Below are positions 28,572 through 37,800 of a DNA stretch of 64,000 nucleotides, piece after piece. The stretch is from Bog-756 sp963841885 (GTDB lineage: Bacteria; Actinomycetota; Acidimicrobiia; Acidimicrobiales; RAAP-2). Every line of letters begins with the position of its first letter. Position 1 is the stretch's first letter. Below the pieces are notes generated by a model. It did no database searches. It had not been told where the DNA came from and was given only the letters and a program-made list of their open reading frames with translations. Location: contig CAWJEK010000031.1 of the NCBI GenBank assembly GCA_963841885.1, positions 1 through 64,000 on the forward strand. The letters run 5' to 3'. The position numbers were made by a program, and so were the translations under genes.

Positions 28572-29893
28572 CACGCGATCCTCCGGTGGCGGGGGACCGC
28601 CATCACCGGCGCCGCCGGCCGGCAAGGACCCCGACGCAGGTGGTGGTCGACGTGCTCCCCGAACGTCCGCATGGCCGAGCGCACGAACCGGGCGGCTCCA
28701 TCGGGATGGTGGCACGCGCCCCGACCCTCGATCAGACCGCACAACGATTCGATGGAGGCGACCCCGCTGTGTCGGCTGGGAGCGAAGGCCAACCGCCCGA
28801 CGGCGGTCGAGAGGGCGGCCAGGCCGTGGACGCAGGGGCCACACTGACCGGCGCCCTCTCCGTCCAGGTACCCGACGACGTGGGCCACTTCGGCCAAGGG
28901 GCAGACCCCGGTCGTCAACAGGACGACGACACCGGCACCGATCGACGACCCTATCGACCGCACGGCCTCCTCGGTGAGAGGAGTGTGCGCGCCCTCGGCG
29001 GGGGTGACCCAGCCGCCTCCGTACCCGCCGAACAGGATGCCATCGAGCGAGCGGACGTCTTCGGGGCCGAGCTGGAGGAGTTGGCCCAGCGTGGAGCCGA
29101 GGGAGGCCTCGACGATCCGGGGCGTGGGCCATCGACCCGTCACGGTCAGGAGTGCCGTTCCCGGCGACCCCGGGGACCCGACCCGCCGGAACCACTCCTG
29201 CCCGAACCGGGCGATGAGGGCCACCTGGGCCAGCGTCTCGACGTTCTGGACCAGAGTCGGACGTCCACCGATCCCTCGCTCCCGTACCGGGCGGAGTCCG
29301 ACGAACGAAGGCAGGCCCGCATTCCGTCCGTTGATGGCATTGACTACCGCCGACTCCTGGCCCGATAGGAACCGCTCCGGGGCTACGACGATGTCGACCG
29401 GGCATGGGTCGATGCCGGCCCGTCGCCGTTCACCGATGGCCCGGTTGATCGGCCCGACGCCGTCCCGAGGCACGTAGACGACGACGCGACCGGCGCCGAG
29501 AGTGCTCGCCGCGACGGCGGCCCCGTCGAGCACCAGATGAGGACGGTGGTGGACGAGATACCGGTCCTTGCCGCTTGCGGGTTCCCCTTCGGCCCCGTTG
29601 GCCACCACCACCGGGGTCCGGCCGCCGGAGGCCACCGCCCGCCATTTCGTCGCCACCGGGAACCAGGCGCCACCGTGACCACGGAGCCCGCTGTGGTCGA
29701 GTTCCTCCATGAACTGCGCCGGATGCCACGCTGGGAGGTGACCCCACAGCTCGAGGTGCCCGGACAGGGAGACGGTCCCGTCGCCGGGTCCGGCACCGAG
29801 GAGCAGTCGGGCCGGCCCGGACGGTCCGACCGGCAGTCCGGGTCGGGTCGCTGCGGGGGCCCGGTGCCCACTGCGAGGGGCTATCGCCCTCAT
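28571..29893 (-). CDS. NuoF-like NADH:acceptor flavoprotein with 4Fe-4S domain
   Basis: 440 residues, related to the 51-kDa subunit of complex I but outside a nuo operon. FMN/NADH-binding segments are RGHGGAWFPVATKW (about 70-83), ANGAEGEPASGKDR (about 98-111) and SGQESAVVNAING. The C-terminal 4Fe-4S site is GQCGPCVHG with another Cys in GACHHPDG. No thioredoxin-like NuoE domain is fused or adjacent. Cytosolic, presumably oxidising NAD(P)H and handing electrons to the ferredoxin and the membrane protein. ATGA overlap with the upstream ferric-reductase-like gene. Confidence 0.85.
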   Translation of the reverse strand: MRAIAPRSGHRAPAATRPGLPVGPSGPARLLLGAGPGDGTVSLSGHLELWGHLPAWHPAQFMEELDHSGLRGHGGAWFPVATKWRAVASGGRTPVVVANGAEGEPASGKDRYLVHHRPHLVLDGAAVAASTLGAGRVVVYVPRDGVGPINRAIGERRRAGIDPCPVDIVVAPERFLSGQESAVVNAINGRNAGLPSFVGLRPVRERGIGGRPTLVQNVETLAQVALIARFGQEWFRRVGSPGSPGTALLTVTGRWPTPRIVEASLGSTLGQLLQLGPEDVRSLDGILFGGYGGGWVTPAEGAHTPLTEEAVRSIGSSIGAGVVVLLTTGVCPLAEVAHVVGYLDGEGAGQCGPCVHGLAALSTAVGRLAFAPSRHSGVASIESLCGLIEGRGACHHPDGAARFVRSAMRTFGEHVDHHLRRGPCRPAAPVMAVPRHRRIA

Positions 29894-31032
29894 GGCCCGC
29901 CGACCGTCGTCCCGGTGACGACGCCTGACAGTGCGCCGGTGCCCTCGTCGACCGCCAGAGTCACTTGAAGGGCGAGAGGGCCGTCGTCGGCGATGGTGGC
30001 GGCCACCCGGTTGCCGTCAAGCGACGTGACCGTACCCTCATACGGCCCGAACCTGACGCCCCCTCGATCGAGTGAGATTCCACCGCCGGACACGGCTTCG
30101 CCCTCCAGGGTGATGAGGAGGAGTGTGGAGTCCGCGTCGTCCAGGTGGAACGAGAGCGTGATGCGAACCATCCCGCTCCCGAGCGGGACCGTTGTCTGGG
30201 CGCCCCGGGCGGGATAGGAGAACGGGGCGACCGGCACCTGACCCGAGGGCGACCCGGTGCCGCCGGTGGTGGAGGATCCGACGGCAGTGGTGGGCACCGT
30301 CGGCGTCGGACCCGGTGTTCCCGTCGCCTTAGCGGCGATCTCGGCCAGCAGTGCGCTCGACGTGCCCGACCGGTGGGACCAGCCGGGACGGAGCGGACCC
30401 AGGGCGGCCGTTACCGCGATGGCCAGCACGACGAGCAGGGTCAGGGCCCCCGCGGCCAGTCGTGGCCCAACCCCGAAGCTCCGACCCGTGACGAGTCGCC
30501 AGGCCACGGCAGCGACCACGACGACGGTGCAGATGCCGTCGACAGCCAATACCGGTCCGAGGGAGGCGTCCGATCCGGTGCCGAGGCCGTGCAGCAAAGC
30601 GATCGGCCAGCAGGCGTAGGCCAGCCAGTGGACGAACCGCCAGGAGCGGTAGCCGACGCGGCGGCGTAGCGCGCTGGTGATCAGCACGGCGATCAGCAGG
30701 TCGAGGGTCACCGCACCCAACCCGACCCACACCGGGCGGTAGGGCGACCGGAAGGGGACGAAGGCGTCAGCCAGGCTGATGGGCACGTAGCCGTCCCCCA
30801 CCGTGGTGACGACATGGACGGCGACGAAGCCGAGGCAGAGAAGCGAGAGGTTGCGGTGCACCTCCTGGGAGAGGAACCGTGGCCAGCGCTCCCGAGTCCA
30901 TCCGATCGAGGCGACGATCCCGATCACCAACGTGCCTGTCAGAAGGATCAGCCCGACCACGCCGGAGGCCCGGGTGAGGTACCACAGCGCGGTGCCGTTA
31001 GTGGAGGCGACAAGGGAGCTGACCGACGTCAT
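29890..31032 (-). CDS. Ferric-reductase-like transmembrane protein with unusual C-terminal extracytoplasmic domain
   Basis: 380 residues. Six or so helices between 12 and 225 form a ferric reductase/MsrQ-like heme b core; His candidates are in EVHRNLSLL, FVAVHVVTT, RFVHWLAYA and ALLHGLG. A Thr/Pro/Gly linker (about 235-265) leads to a beta-rich domain of about 115 residues (RITLSFHLDDADSTLLL, GGVRFGPYEGTV, VDEGTGALSGVV) that I do not recognise. It lacks the S/T-G-A-T/S-x-S/T flavin-acceptor motif of FMN-bind domains. Coupled by ATGA overlaps to ApbE upstream and the NuoF-like gene downstream. Probably carries electrons from the cytosol to the outer face. Confidence 0.8.
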   Translation of the reverse strand: MTSVSSLVASTNGTALWYLTRASGVVGLILLTGTLVIGIVASIGWTRERWPRFLSQEVHRNLSLLCLGFVAVHVVTTVGDGYVPISLADAFVPFRSPYRPVWVGLGAVTLDLLIAVLITSALRRRVGYRSWRFVHWLAYACWPIALLHGLGTGSDASLGPVLAVDGICTVVVVAAVAWRLVTGRSFGVGPRLAAGALTLLVVLAIAVTAALGPLRPGWSHRSGTSSALLAEIAAKATGTPGPTPTVPTTAVGSSTTGGTGSPSGQVPVAPFSYPARGAQTTVPLGSGMVRITLSFHLDDADSTLLLITLEGEAVSGGGISLDRGGVRFGPYEGTVTSLDGNRVAATIADDGPLALQVTLAVDEGTGALSGVVTGTTVGGP

Positions 31033-31994
31033 CCGACGTGGCCCCCGACCTCGGACGGCCAGTCCGCGACCGTTACGACCGTGCCGTCGTGGCGCACCAG
31101 TCGGGAGGGGAGTCCATGGCGACCCAGCCACTCGACGGCGGGATCCCCGAGCACCATGGCGGCGGTCGACGCGGTGTTGGCATCGACGCAGGAGGCGGCC
31201 GCCACCGACACCGTGCGCCACGGGGAGTCGACCGGGAGGCCGGTCGAGGGATCGACGAGGTGGTGGACCCGGTTCCGGCCCAACATCCAGTGCCTTCGCC
31301 CGATCCCCGAGCTCGCCAGGCCGCCGGAGGCAACGGTCACCCTGACCACGGCCTCGTCGGCGTCGCAGACGTCGGCAATCCCGATGGCGAAGCCCTCGGC
31401 CGGGGCGCCGAACACAGCCACGTCCCCACCGAGGGAGAGGAGGACGCCGCACCCGAACTTCGTCCGGATGGACCGCGCGGCCTGGTCGGCCGCCCAAGCC
31501 TTCGCCGTAGACCCCAGATCGATGACGACCCCGACGGGCGCGGCGACCGTGCCGTTCTCGCGGTCGAGCTGTACGCACCGCCACCCGGGGAGGGGATGGG
31601 GTTCGGGCAACCTGCCCTCGACCCCGGATGCCAGCTGGGCGAAGTCGCGGTCGTAGCCGAGGCGGCCGAGCGCGGCACCGACGGTGACGTCCACCGCGCC
31701 GTCCGTCAGGGCGCCGGCCCGCAGTCCGATGGCAATCGCCTCGGCCAGCCGTTCCGAGACCGGCACCGGCCGACCTCCGACCCGCTCCATGGCCCGCTGG
31801 AGGATGCTCAGCTCCGAGTCCGGGCGGAACCGGCTGGCCACTGATTCGACCACGTCGAGCTCCCGGTGCAGCAGCTCGGTCGCTCCCACCAGGGCCGACG
31901 GCTCGGTGACCAGGAGATCGATGCGGGTGGACCATCGGGTGCCCCGGAACACGGTCACCCCCGGGTTCCGGGGACGCGCAGTCGCGGTGCTCAA
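31029..31994 (-). CDS. apbE: FAD:protein FMN transferase (ApbE)
   Basis: 321 residues. ApbE attaches FMN covalently to Ser/Thr of target proteins outside the cytoplasm. Signatures are ASRFRPDSELS near residue 55, the metal/FAD-binding DLGSTAKAWAAD near 160, GGDVAVFG, and HHLVDPSTGLP near 245. No clear signal peptide is visible at the N terminus, which is short and polar, as in several actinobacterial members. ATGA overlaps at both ends. A recognisable FMN-bind target domain is missing from the window, which makes the acceptor an open question. Confidence 0.92.
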   Translation of the reverse strand: MSTATARPRNPGVTVFRGTRWSTRIDLLVTEPSALVGATELLHRELDVVESVASRFRPDSELSILQRAMERVGGRPVPVSERLAEAIAIGLRAGALTDGAVDVTVGAALGRLGYDRDFAQLASGVEGRLPEPHPLPGWRCVQLDRENGTVAAPVGVVIDLGSTAKAWAADQAARSIRTKFGCGVLLSLGGDVAVFGAPAEGFAIGIADVCDADEAVVRVTVASGGLASSGIGRRHWMLGRNRVHHLVDPSTGLPVDSPWRTVSVAAASCVDANTASTAAMVLGDPAVEWLGRHGLPSRLVRHDGTVVTVADWPSEVGGHVG

Positions 31995-32419
31995 CTCGAA
32001 CCGCTGATGACCGGTGCGGGCTGCTGAGACGGCTGGGGGGCCGATGCCGGAGCGCTGAGCCCAGCGGAGCCTCCCTCCGAGGTTCCGGACCCGTAGCCGG
32101 AAGAGCTGGAACCCGTGCTCGACGGGGACGCTGCCGCCCCGCTTACAGCCGGGGTGCCATCACCCGCCGAGCCGCCGACGGTCGGGGTCGAACCGGTGGG
32201 CGTCACTCCGCCCGGGGCGTTCGTCGATGTCGTGTGGCCCGGTCGGGCCTGGCTGAAATAGACGGTCAGGCCGGCCACGGCCGCCACCGAGGCGACGGTG
32301 ACGGTTCGCGTGACGGCGCGCACCCGTTGGAAGGCGGCGTCCCGCTGTCGGCGGGCGGCGTGGAGAGATCCGGCCTGCGAGCGACCCGGGCGATCGGACG
32401 GCGTGACCATGGCGCCCAT
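31991..32419 (-). CDS. Small single-TM protein with Ser/Gly/Pro-rich extracytoplasmic tail
   Basis: 142 residues from ATG 32419 (ATG 32410 also possible). Basic N terminus, one helix (about 42-58, VTVASVAAVAGLTVYF), then about 80 residues of Ser, Gly, Thr, Pro and Ala ending in PVISGSS. In related loci this position holds the FMN-bind protein; here no such domain is found. The last residues recall the core of the ApbE acceptor motif (x-x-S/T-G-A-S/T), but Ala is Ser and the leading Asp/Asn is absent, so flavinylation is only a conjecture. The stop overlaps the apbE start (ATGA). First gene of the redox operon. Confidence 0.65.
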   Translation of the reverse strand: MGAMVTPSDRPGRSQAGSLHAARRQRDAAFQRVRAVTRTVTVASVAAVAGLTVYFSQARPGHTTSTNAPGGVTPTGSTPTVGGSAGDGTPAVSGAAASPSSTGSSSSGYGSGTSEGGSAGLSAPASAPQPSQQPAPVISGSS

Positions 32420-32426
32420 GGTAAGG

Positions 32427-32447
32427 ATGTCCGCCTGACGCGGACAT
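32427..32447 (-). promoter_or_regulatory. Perfect 8-bp inverted repeat in front of the redox operon
   Basis: atgtccgc (32427-32434) and gcggacat (32440-32447) flank a 5-base spacer. It lies 8 bases upstream of the operon's first ATG and 50 bases after the histidine kinase stop. Either an operator for the redox operon or a weak hairpin between the two units; there is no T run, which favours an operator. Confidence 0.45.
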
Positions 32448-32496
32448 GACGCGAACCTAGAATTCCTGAAGGGACCCGGTAGGTCGACAGTGGGGC

Positions 32497-33807
32497 TCAG
32501 CGGCGTTCGACGGGTGACGCGGTCAACGGCGGGGCCACGGGTCGGACGTCGCCCGGCGAATCGTCGCCGGCGCGCGGGTCGTGACCAGTCGCCGCCCGCC
32601 AGGAGACCGACATGTGGGCGCCTCCGAGCCGCGACCGGCCGATCGACCAGGTGCCGTGCGTCGATCGCACCACTGCGTCGGCAATCGCCAGTCCCAGACC
32701 CGTCCCTCCCGGGCGGTCGTCGGCCCGGTGGAAGCGGTCGAGGATGAGGTCCTGCTGATCGGCGGGGATACCGGGTCCCGAGTCGTCCACACTGAGCGTG
32801 ACCTGGCCCGAGGATCGCGTGACCGTGAGCTCGACCGTTCCTCCGGCTCCCGCATACCGACAGGCGTTGTCCAACAGCACCGAGACCAGCCGGTCGATGA
32901 CCTCCGTTCCGGCGGCCACCGGCGCCACCGTTTCCCCGTCCGCCGAGACGATCAGTTCGACCGATCCCGAGATGGCGACGGCGTCGAAGCGCGCCGCACA
33001 CCGCCGGGCGACGGTGGTCACGTCGGTCACCGCGTCGCCGGTGGGCGACGGTGTGTCACCGTCGTGACGGGCCAACCACAGCAGGTCGTCGACGATCGAC
33101 CGCAGCCGCAGACTCTCCGACGCGACCCGCTCCAGCGTGGCGCGATAGCTGGTTGGGTCGCGGTCACGACTCAGGGCCAGGTCCACCTCCGCCTGGATGA
33201 CGGTCAACGGGGTGCGGAGCTCGTGGGAGGCATCGGCCGTGAATTCCGCCTGCCGACGCCGGATCTGCTCGATGGGTGCCGACGCCCGCAGACCGACGAC
33301 GAGTGCACCGGCGAACGTCACGGTCAGCAGGAGGGCACCCAGGGCGAGTTCGACCACGAGGAGGTCAGCTCGGATCTCCCCGATCCGGGCCACGCTTTCG
33401 CCCGCCACCAGCCATCCATCCTCCGATTGGATGGACCGGAACCGGAACGTGCTCCCATCGGTGGTGAAGGTGGTGGTGCCCCCCGACCAGCGGCGGTGGG
33501 GCAGTGCCGGTGCTCCGAAGGTGAGGGGGGTGAACGACCCGGTGGCGTCGATGCGCCACAGAAAGGTCGGGGCATCGTCCAGGTCTCCGTCACGGTCGGT
33601 GCCGGGTGCGACCTCGAGCGGCGCCGTCGCGCCGGTCGAGGCCTGTTCGAGCTGGGCCACCAGCCGCGCATCCACGTCACGGTTGAGCCGCTGCACGATG
33701 ACCTGATTGACGACCAGTGCTAGCGCCACGGCCACCACGGCTACGACCGCCGTCGCCCCCAGAGCCACCCGGGCCGCGTGGGCCCACCGCCGACCCGACC
33801 CGTTCAT
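32497..33807 (-). CDS. Sensor histidine kinase, HisKA type
   Basis: 436 residues. Two membrane helices (about 13-35 and 150-172) enclose an extracytoplasmic sensor region of about 110 residues without a recognised fold. The H-box is ADASHELRTPLTVIQ, followed by N-box LLDNACRYA, G1 DSGPGIP and G2 GGTGLGLAIAD. The start overlaps the response regulator stop (ATGA), so the pair is co-translated. Adjacent to and upstream of the ApbE/ferric-reductase operon on the same strand, which suggests the pair controls it. Confidence 0.92.
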   Translation of the reverse strand: MNGSGRRWAHAARVALGATAVVAVVAVALALVVNQVIVQRLNRDVDARLVAQLEQASTGATAPLEVAPGTDRDGDLDDAPTFLWRIDATGSFTPLTFGAPALPHRRWSGGTTTFTTDGSTFRFRSIQSEDGWLVAGESVARIGEIRADLLVVELALGALLLTVTFAGALVVGLRASAPIEQIRRRQAEFTADASHELRTPLTVIQAEVDLALSRDRDPTSYRATLERVASESLRLRSIVDDLLWLARHDGDTPSPTGDAVTDVTTVARRCAARFDAVAISGSVELIVSADGETVAPVAAGTEVIDRLVSVLLDNACRYAGAGGTVELTVTRSSGQVTLSVDDSGPGIPADQQDLILDRFHRADDRPGGTGLGLAIADAVVRSTHGTWSIGRSRLGGAHMSVSWRAATGHDPRAGDDSPGDVRPVAPPLTASPVERR

Positions 33808-34472
33808 CCGGCGGTGATCCTGTAGCCCGTGCCCCGCACGGTCTCGATGCGGGCGGTCGCCTCCCCGAGTTTGGCGCGCAGCCGGCCCATGTGGACGTCG
33901 ATCGTGTTGGAACCCACGGCGGCGGCCTCGTCGCTCCAGACCTGGGTGGCGATCGTGCGTCGGTTGACCACCGCCGGGGCACGGCGGAGGAGGAGTTCGA
34001 CAAGTCCGGTCTCGATGGCGGTCAGGAACACCTGGCGGCCGCCGGCGGTGGTCACCCTCGTGGCCGGGTCGAAGGCGACGTCGCCACAGCGGAGTACGGG
34101 GTCGAGGAGCAGAGCCGGGCGGCGTTGCAGTGCGGTCAAGCGGGCCAGCAGCTCGCTGAAGGCGAACGGCTTCACGAGATAGTCGTCAGCCCCCTGGAGC
34201 AGACCCTCGACCCGGTCCTCGGTCGTGTCCCGTGCGGTCAGCATGAGCACCGGCGTACGGTCGCCGCGACGACGCATGGCGGTGATGGCCTCGAGTCCGT
34301 TCATGTTGGGCATCCGCCAGTCGAACACCGCCACGTCGTAGTCGTACGAGGTGAGGTAGGTGAGGGCGATCGCCCCGTCGGACACGGCATCCACTATGTA
34401 CCCGTTCTCCTCCAGTCCCCGCTCGATGACCGAGTTCAGCCCGGGATCGTCTTCGGCGACGAGAACTCTCAT
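33804..34472 (-). CDS. OmpR/PhoB-family response regulator
   Basis: 222 residues. Receiver domain 1-115: acidic pocket EDD at 7-9, phospho-acceptor Asp in VFDWRMP, Thr in MLTARD, Lys in VKPF. The C-terminal winged helix (about 130-220) reads SNTIDVHMGRLRAKLGE and VRGTGYRI. Forms a two-component system with the overlapping histidine kinase and probably drives the redox operon downstream. Confidence 0.94.
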   Translation of the reverse strand: MRVLVAEDDPGLNSVIERGLEENGYIVDAVSDGAIALTYLTSYDYDVAVFDWRMPNMNGLEAITAMRRRGDRTPVLMLTARDTTEDRVEGLLQGADDYLVKPFAFSELLARLTALQRRPALLLDPVLRCGDVAFDPATRVTTAGGRQVFLTAIETGLVELLLRRAPAVVNRRTIATQVWSDEAAAVGSNTIDVHMGRLRAKLGEATARIETVRGTGYRITAG

Positions 34473-34854
34473 GGACAGCCATTCTCTCTGATGGTGGGCG
34501 GTGCCGACAGTCGTCGGAGCCCGGAAGACCGTCCACCCGCACCGGCGACGGAGCGTCGCCGAGTCTGACCAGTGGACCTGACGGGGAGATGACAGGCGGT
34601 CGTTGAGCGGTCGAACCCGATCGGGAGCCGTTCGACGCGGTCCGGGCCGACGACCTCACCCCGTCGTTGTCGGTACAATCCGGTCCGGGTGGACGGACGG
34701 CGGGAGATCAATTCGTGCGGCAGCAGGCGACGGAAGGAAACGCCGGGCGTGCCGAAGACGACGGGTTGCGCCTCAGGGCGCGGGTCGTCATATCCACTGA
34801 CAGCGGCAACGCGCCCCCGGACGACCCCATTTCCGTGATCAGGGATCGGATCCG
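34473..34854. other. Divergent intergenic region, no gene seen
   Basis: 382 bases between the response regulator (minus) and the cyclase/AAA/TPR gene (plus). Presumably holds both promoters. No stable hairpin or convincing -10/-35 pair stood out, and the open frames in it show no protein-like character. Confidence 0.4.
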
Positions 34855-37800
34855 ATGGCACTGACCCGGCTGTGCTCCGTCTGCGCCGAACCCCTGCCCG
34901 ACGCCGCCCGCTTCTGCCCGGGCTGCGGGCGTCAGGCCACCGGAGACGGGTCCACGGACATCATCGACGAGGCGATCAGCCACGCCCTTGCCACCGAGCT
35001 CCGGAACCTGACGGTCGTGTTCTGCGACCTGGTCGGATCCACCGAACTCTCGTCGAGCATCGACGCCGAGGAGTACAGCGACCTCATCGAGGCATACCAG
35101 CAACAGGCCGTCACCATCACCCGTCATCTCGGCGGTGACGTCGAGGGCTACAGCGGGGACGGCATCCTCTTCCGATTCGGATGGCCCCGCGCCCATGCGG
35201 ACGACGCCGCCCGGGCCCTGACCGCCGCCCTGGAGATCGTCGACAGCGTGGGGCGGACCGAACGCACGCGGGGACTCTCGATCCGGGTGGGCGTCCACAG
35301 CGGCCCGGCCGTGGTGGGTCAGCTGGGAGGGGCGGATCGCCGCGCCACGATGGCGGTGGGCGAGACCCTCAACGTCTCGGCACGCCTCCAGGGGATCGCG
35401 GAACCGGGTTCGGTGGTCGCCAGCGCCACCACCATCGAACTGGCCGGGGACCGGTTCCTCGCCACCCCGCTCGGATCCGTCCAACTCCGCGGCGTCCCCG
35501 ATCCGATAGACGCCTACCGGGTGGACGGCCTGCGGATGAGCGCGAGCGGTCCGGTGGGGCGCGTCGGACCGACGAGCCCGATGGTCGGTAGGGTCCGGGA
35601 GCTCGAGTTCCTGGCCTCCACCTGGAGCTCCGTCCGGAAGGGTTCGGGTTGCGGGGTCCTGCTGACCGGCGAGCCCGGTGTGGGCAAGTCGAGACTGACC
35701 GACGATTTCCGGTACCACGTGCGCGAGGACGGACCGCTGTGGCTCTCCGCGTCCTGCTCTCCCTACACCCGGATGTCCGTGCTCCGTCCGTTCGTGGATC
35801 TGATCGTGGGCGAGCTTTCCCTGGAGGAGGACGCCGACTCCTCGCAGAGGATGGACGCGCTCCGGAACAGCTTCGAACGGGTCGGAGCCGGTGTGCCGGA
35901 CGGATCCGAATACGTGGCCGCGATGCTCGGCATCCCGAACGAGAAGGTCGAGGCGCTGGGCCGCGAGCTACGCCTGGAACGGACGATCGCGGCGGGTGTG
36001 GCGTGGATCGTGGCTCTGAGCCGGCGCCAGCCGCTGGTGCTCTGCATCGAAGACCTGCAATGGTGCGACCCGACCACGCTCGATGCGATCGACGCGCTGC
36101 TCGACAAGATCGCCGACGTGCCGGTCCTGGTCCTCCTGACCGCCCGCAGCGGGTTCGAGCATCCGTGGCCGCCGACCGCGACCGTCTCCCACCTGGAACT
36201 CGAGCCGTTGGCCGATGCCGATGTCCGGGCGCTGGCTGACAACCTCGGCGAAGGACTGCACCTCCCGGACCAGGTGCTGGAGCGCATCGTGGCCTGTGCA
36301 GGCGGCATCCCCCTGTACGTCGAGGAGGTCGGGCGGACCGTCATCGAGTCGGGCTTGCTGGTCCGGGAGGGCGATCACTGGAACCTCGCCTCGCCACTCA
36401 TGGAACTGGACATACCGGAATCGCTGCAGGCCTCGCTGCTGGCGCGACTCGATGGGCTCGGCCCCGCGAAGTCCGTGGCCCAGCTCGCCGCCGTGCTCGG
36501 CCGCACGTTCTCCTTCGACCTGCTGGCCACCGTCTCGGGCATGAACACCGATCTGCTCACCCGGTTCCTCGACCGGCTCGTCGTGAGCGGACTCGTCCTG
36601 CACGACCCCACCCACGACGAGACCTACGTGTTCAAACACGCCCTGGTGCAGGAAGCCGCCTACGAATCGCTGCTGCGCCGGAACCGACGGACCATCCATG
36701 AACGAGTGGCCCGGGTACTGGATGCCCGCGTTGCTTCCGGCGCGTCACCGGCCGCCGAAGTCGTCGCCCGCCACTACGAGGCGGCGGGTCTGCCGTACGA
36801 GGCCGCTACCCACTACCAGCTGGCGGCCCGGGAGGCGGCTGATCGGTCGGGCCACCGCGAAGCCGTCGACTTCCTCCGCCGGGCCATCGGGTTGGCGGGC
36901 GTGCTCGACGACGGGGTGCGGGGACGGGAGCTCGAAGTCGAGCTGCAGCTCTCGCTCGGGTCGGCCCTGGCCACCCGTACCTACACCGACCCCGAACTGG
37001 CCGCCGCCTACGAGCGTGCCCACCAACTGTGCGAAGAACTCGGGAACGACGAGCGGATCGCCCTGTCCCTCGGTGGGCTTTCGATCTACTACCTCAACCG
37101 GGGCGACATCACCCTCGGCGCCGAACTGGCCGAGCGTGTCCTCGCCATCGCCGGAGCCCACGATGACGACACCCTGGCCGTCCTCGGCAGGGTGCAACTG
37201 AGTCTGGCCCGGAGCTGGCAGGGTCATCCGGGCGAGTCCCTGGACCACGCCACCCAGGCGCTCGCCCGGTACCACCCCGAGCGCCACCGGGTGCTCGGCC
37301 AGCGGTTCGGCACCGACCAGGGGGTGGCCGCCCACGTCTTCGCCGGGTGGAATCACCTGCTGTTGGGCCACCTCGACCGAGGCCTCGACCACCTGTTCGA
37401 AGCGGTCGAGCTGGCGGATGCCATCGGCGAACCGTTCAACCGGGTCTACGCCCAGGTCTTCCTGGCCACGGGCCGCTGCGAGCGCGGGGAGTCGAGGGAG
37501 ACGCTGCGCTGCGCCGAGCGGGCCCGAGCGCTCGCCGAGGAGCACGGCTTCAAGTTCTGGGCCGGAATCGGCGGGGTGTGGGAGGCGGCCGAGCGTGTGG
37601 CCACCGGTGATGCCGGGGCACTCGACGACGTCCTCCAGGCCGGATTCGCGGCCGGTGGCAGCGGAAGCCTCGGGGGCGCCACCAACGTGCTCGCCAGGAT
37701 GGCCGAGGCGGCTCATGCCGCCGGTGATCGGGAGATGACCGCCGGACTGCTCGACACCGCACTGACGATCTCGGCCCAGACCGGCCAACCGTGGTGGGAT

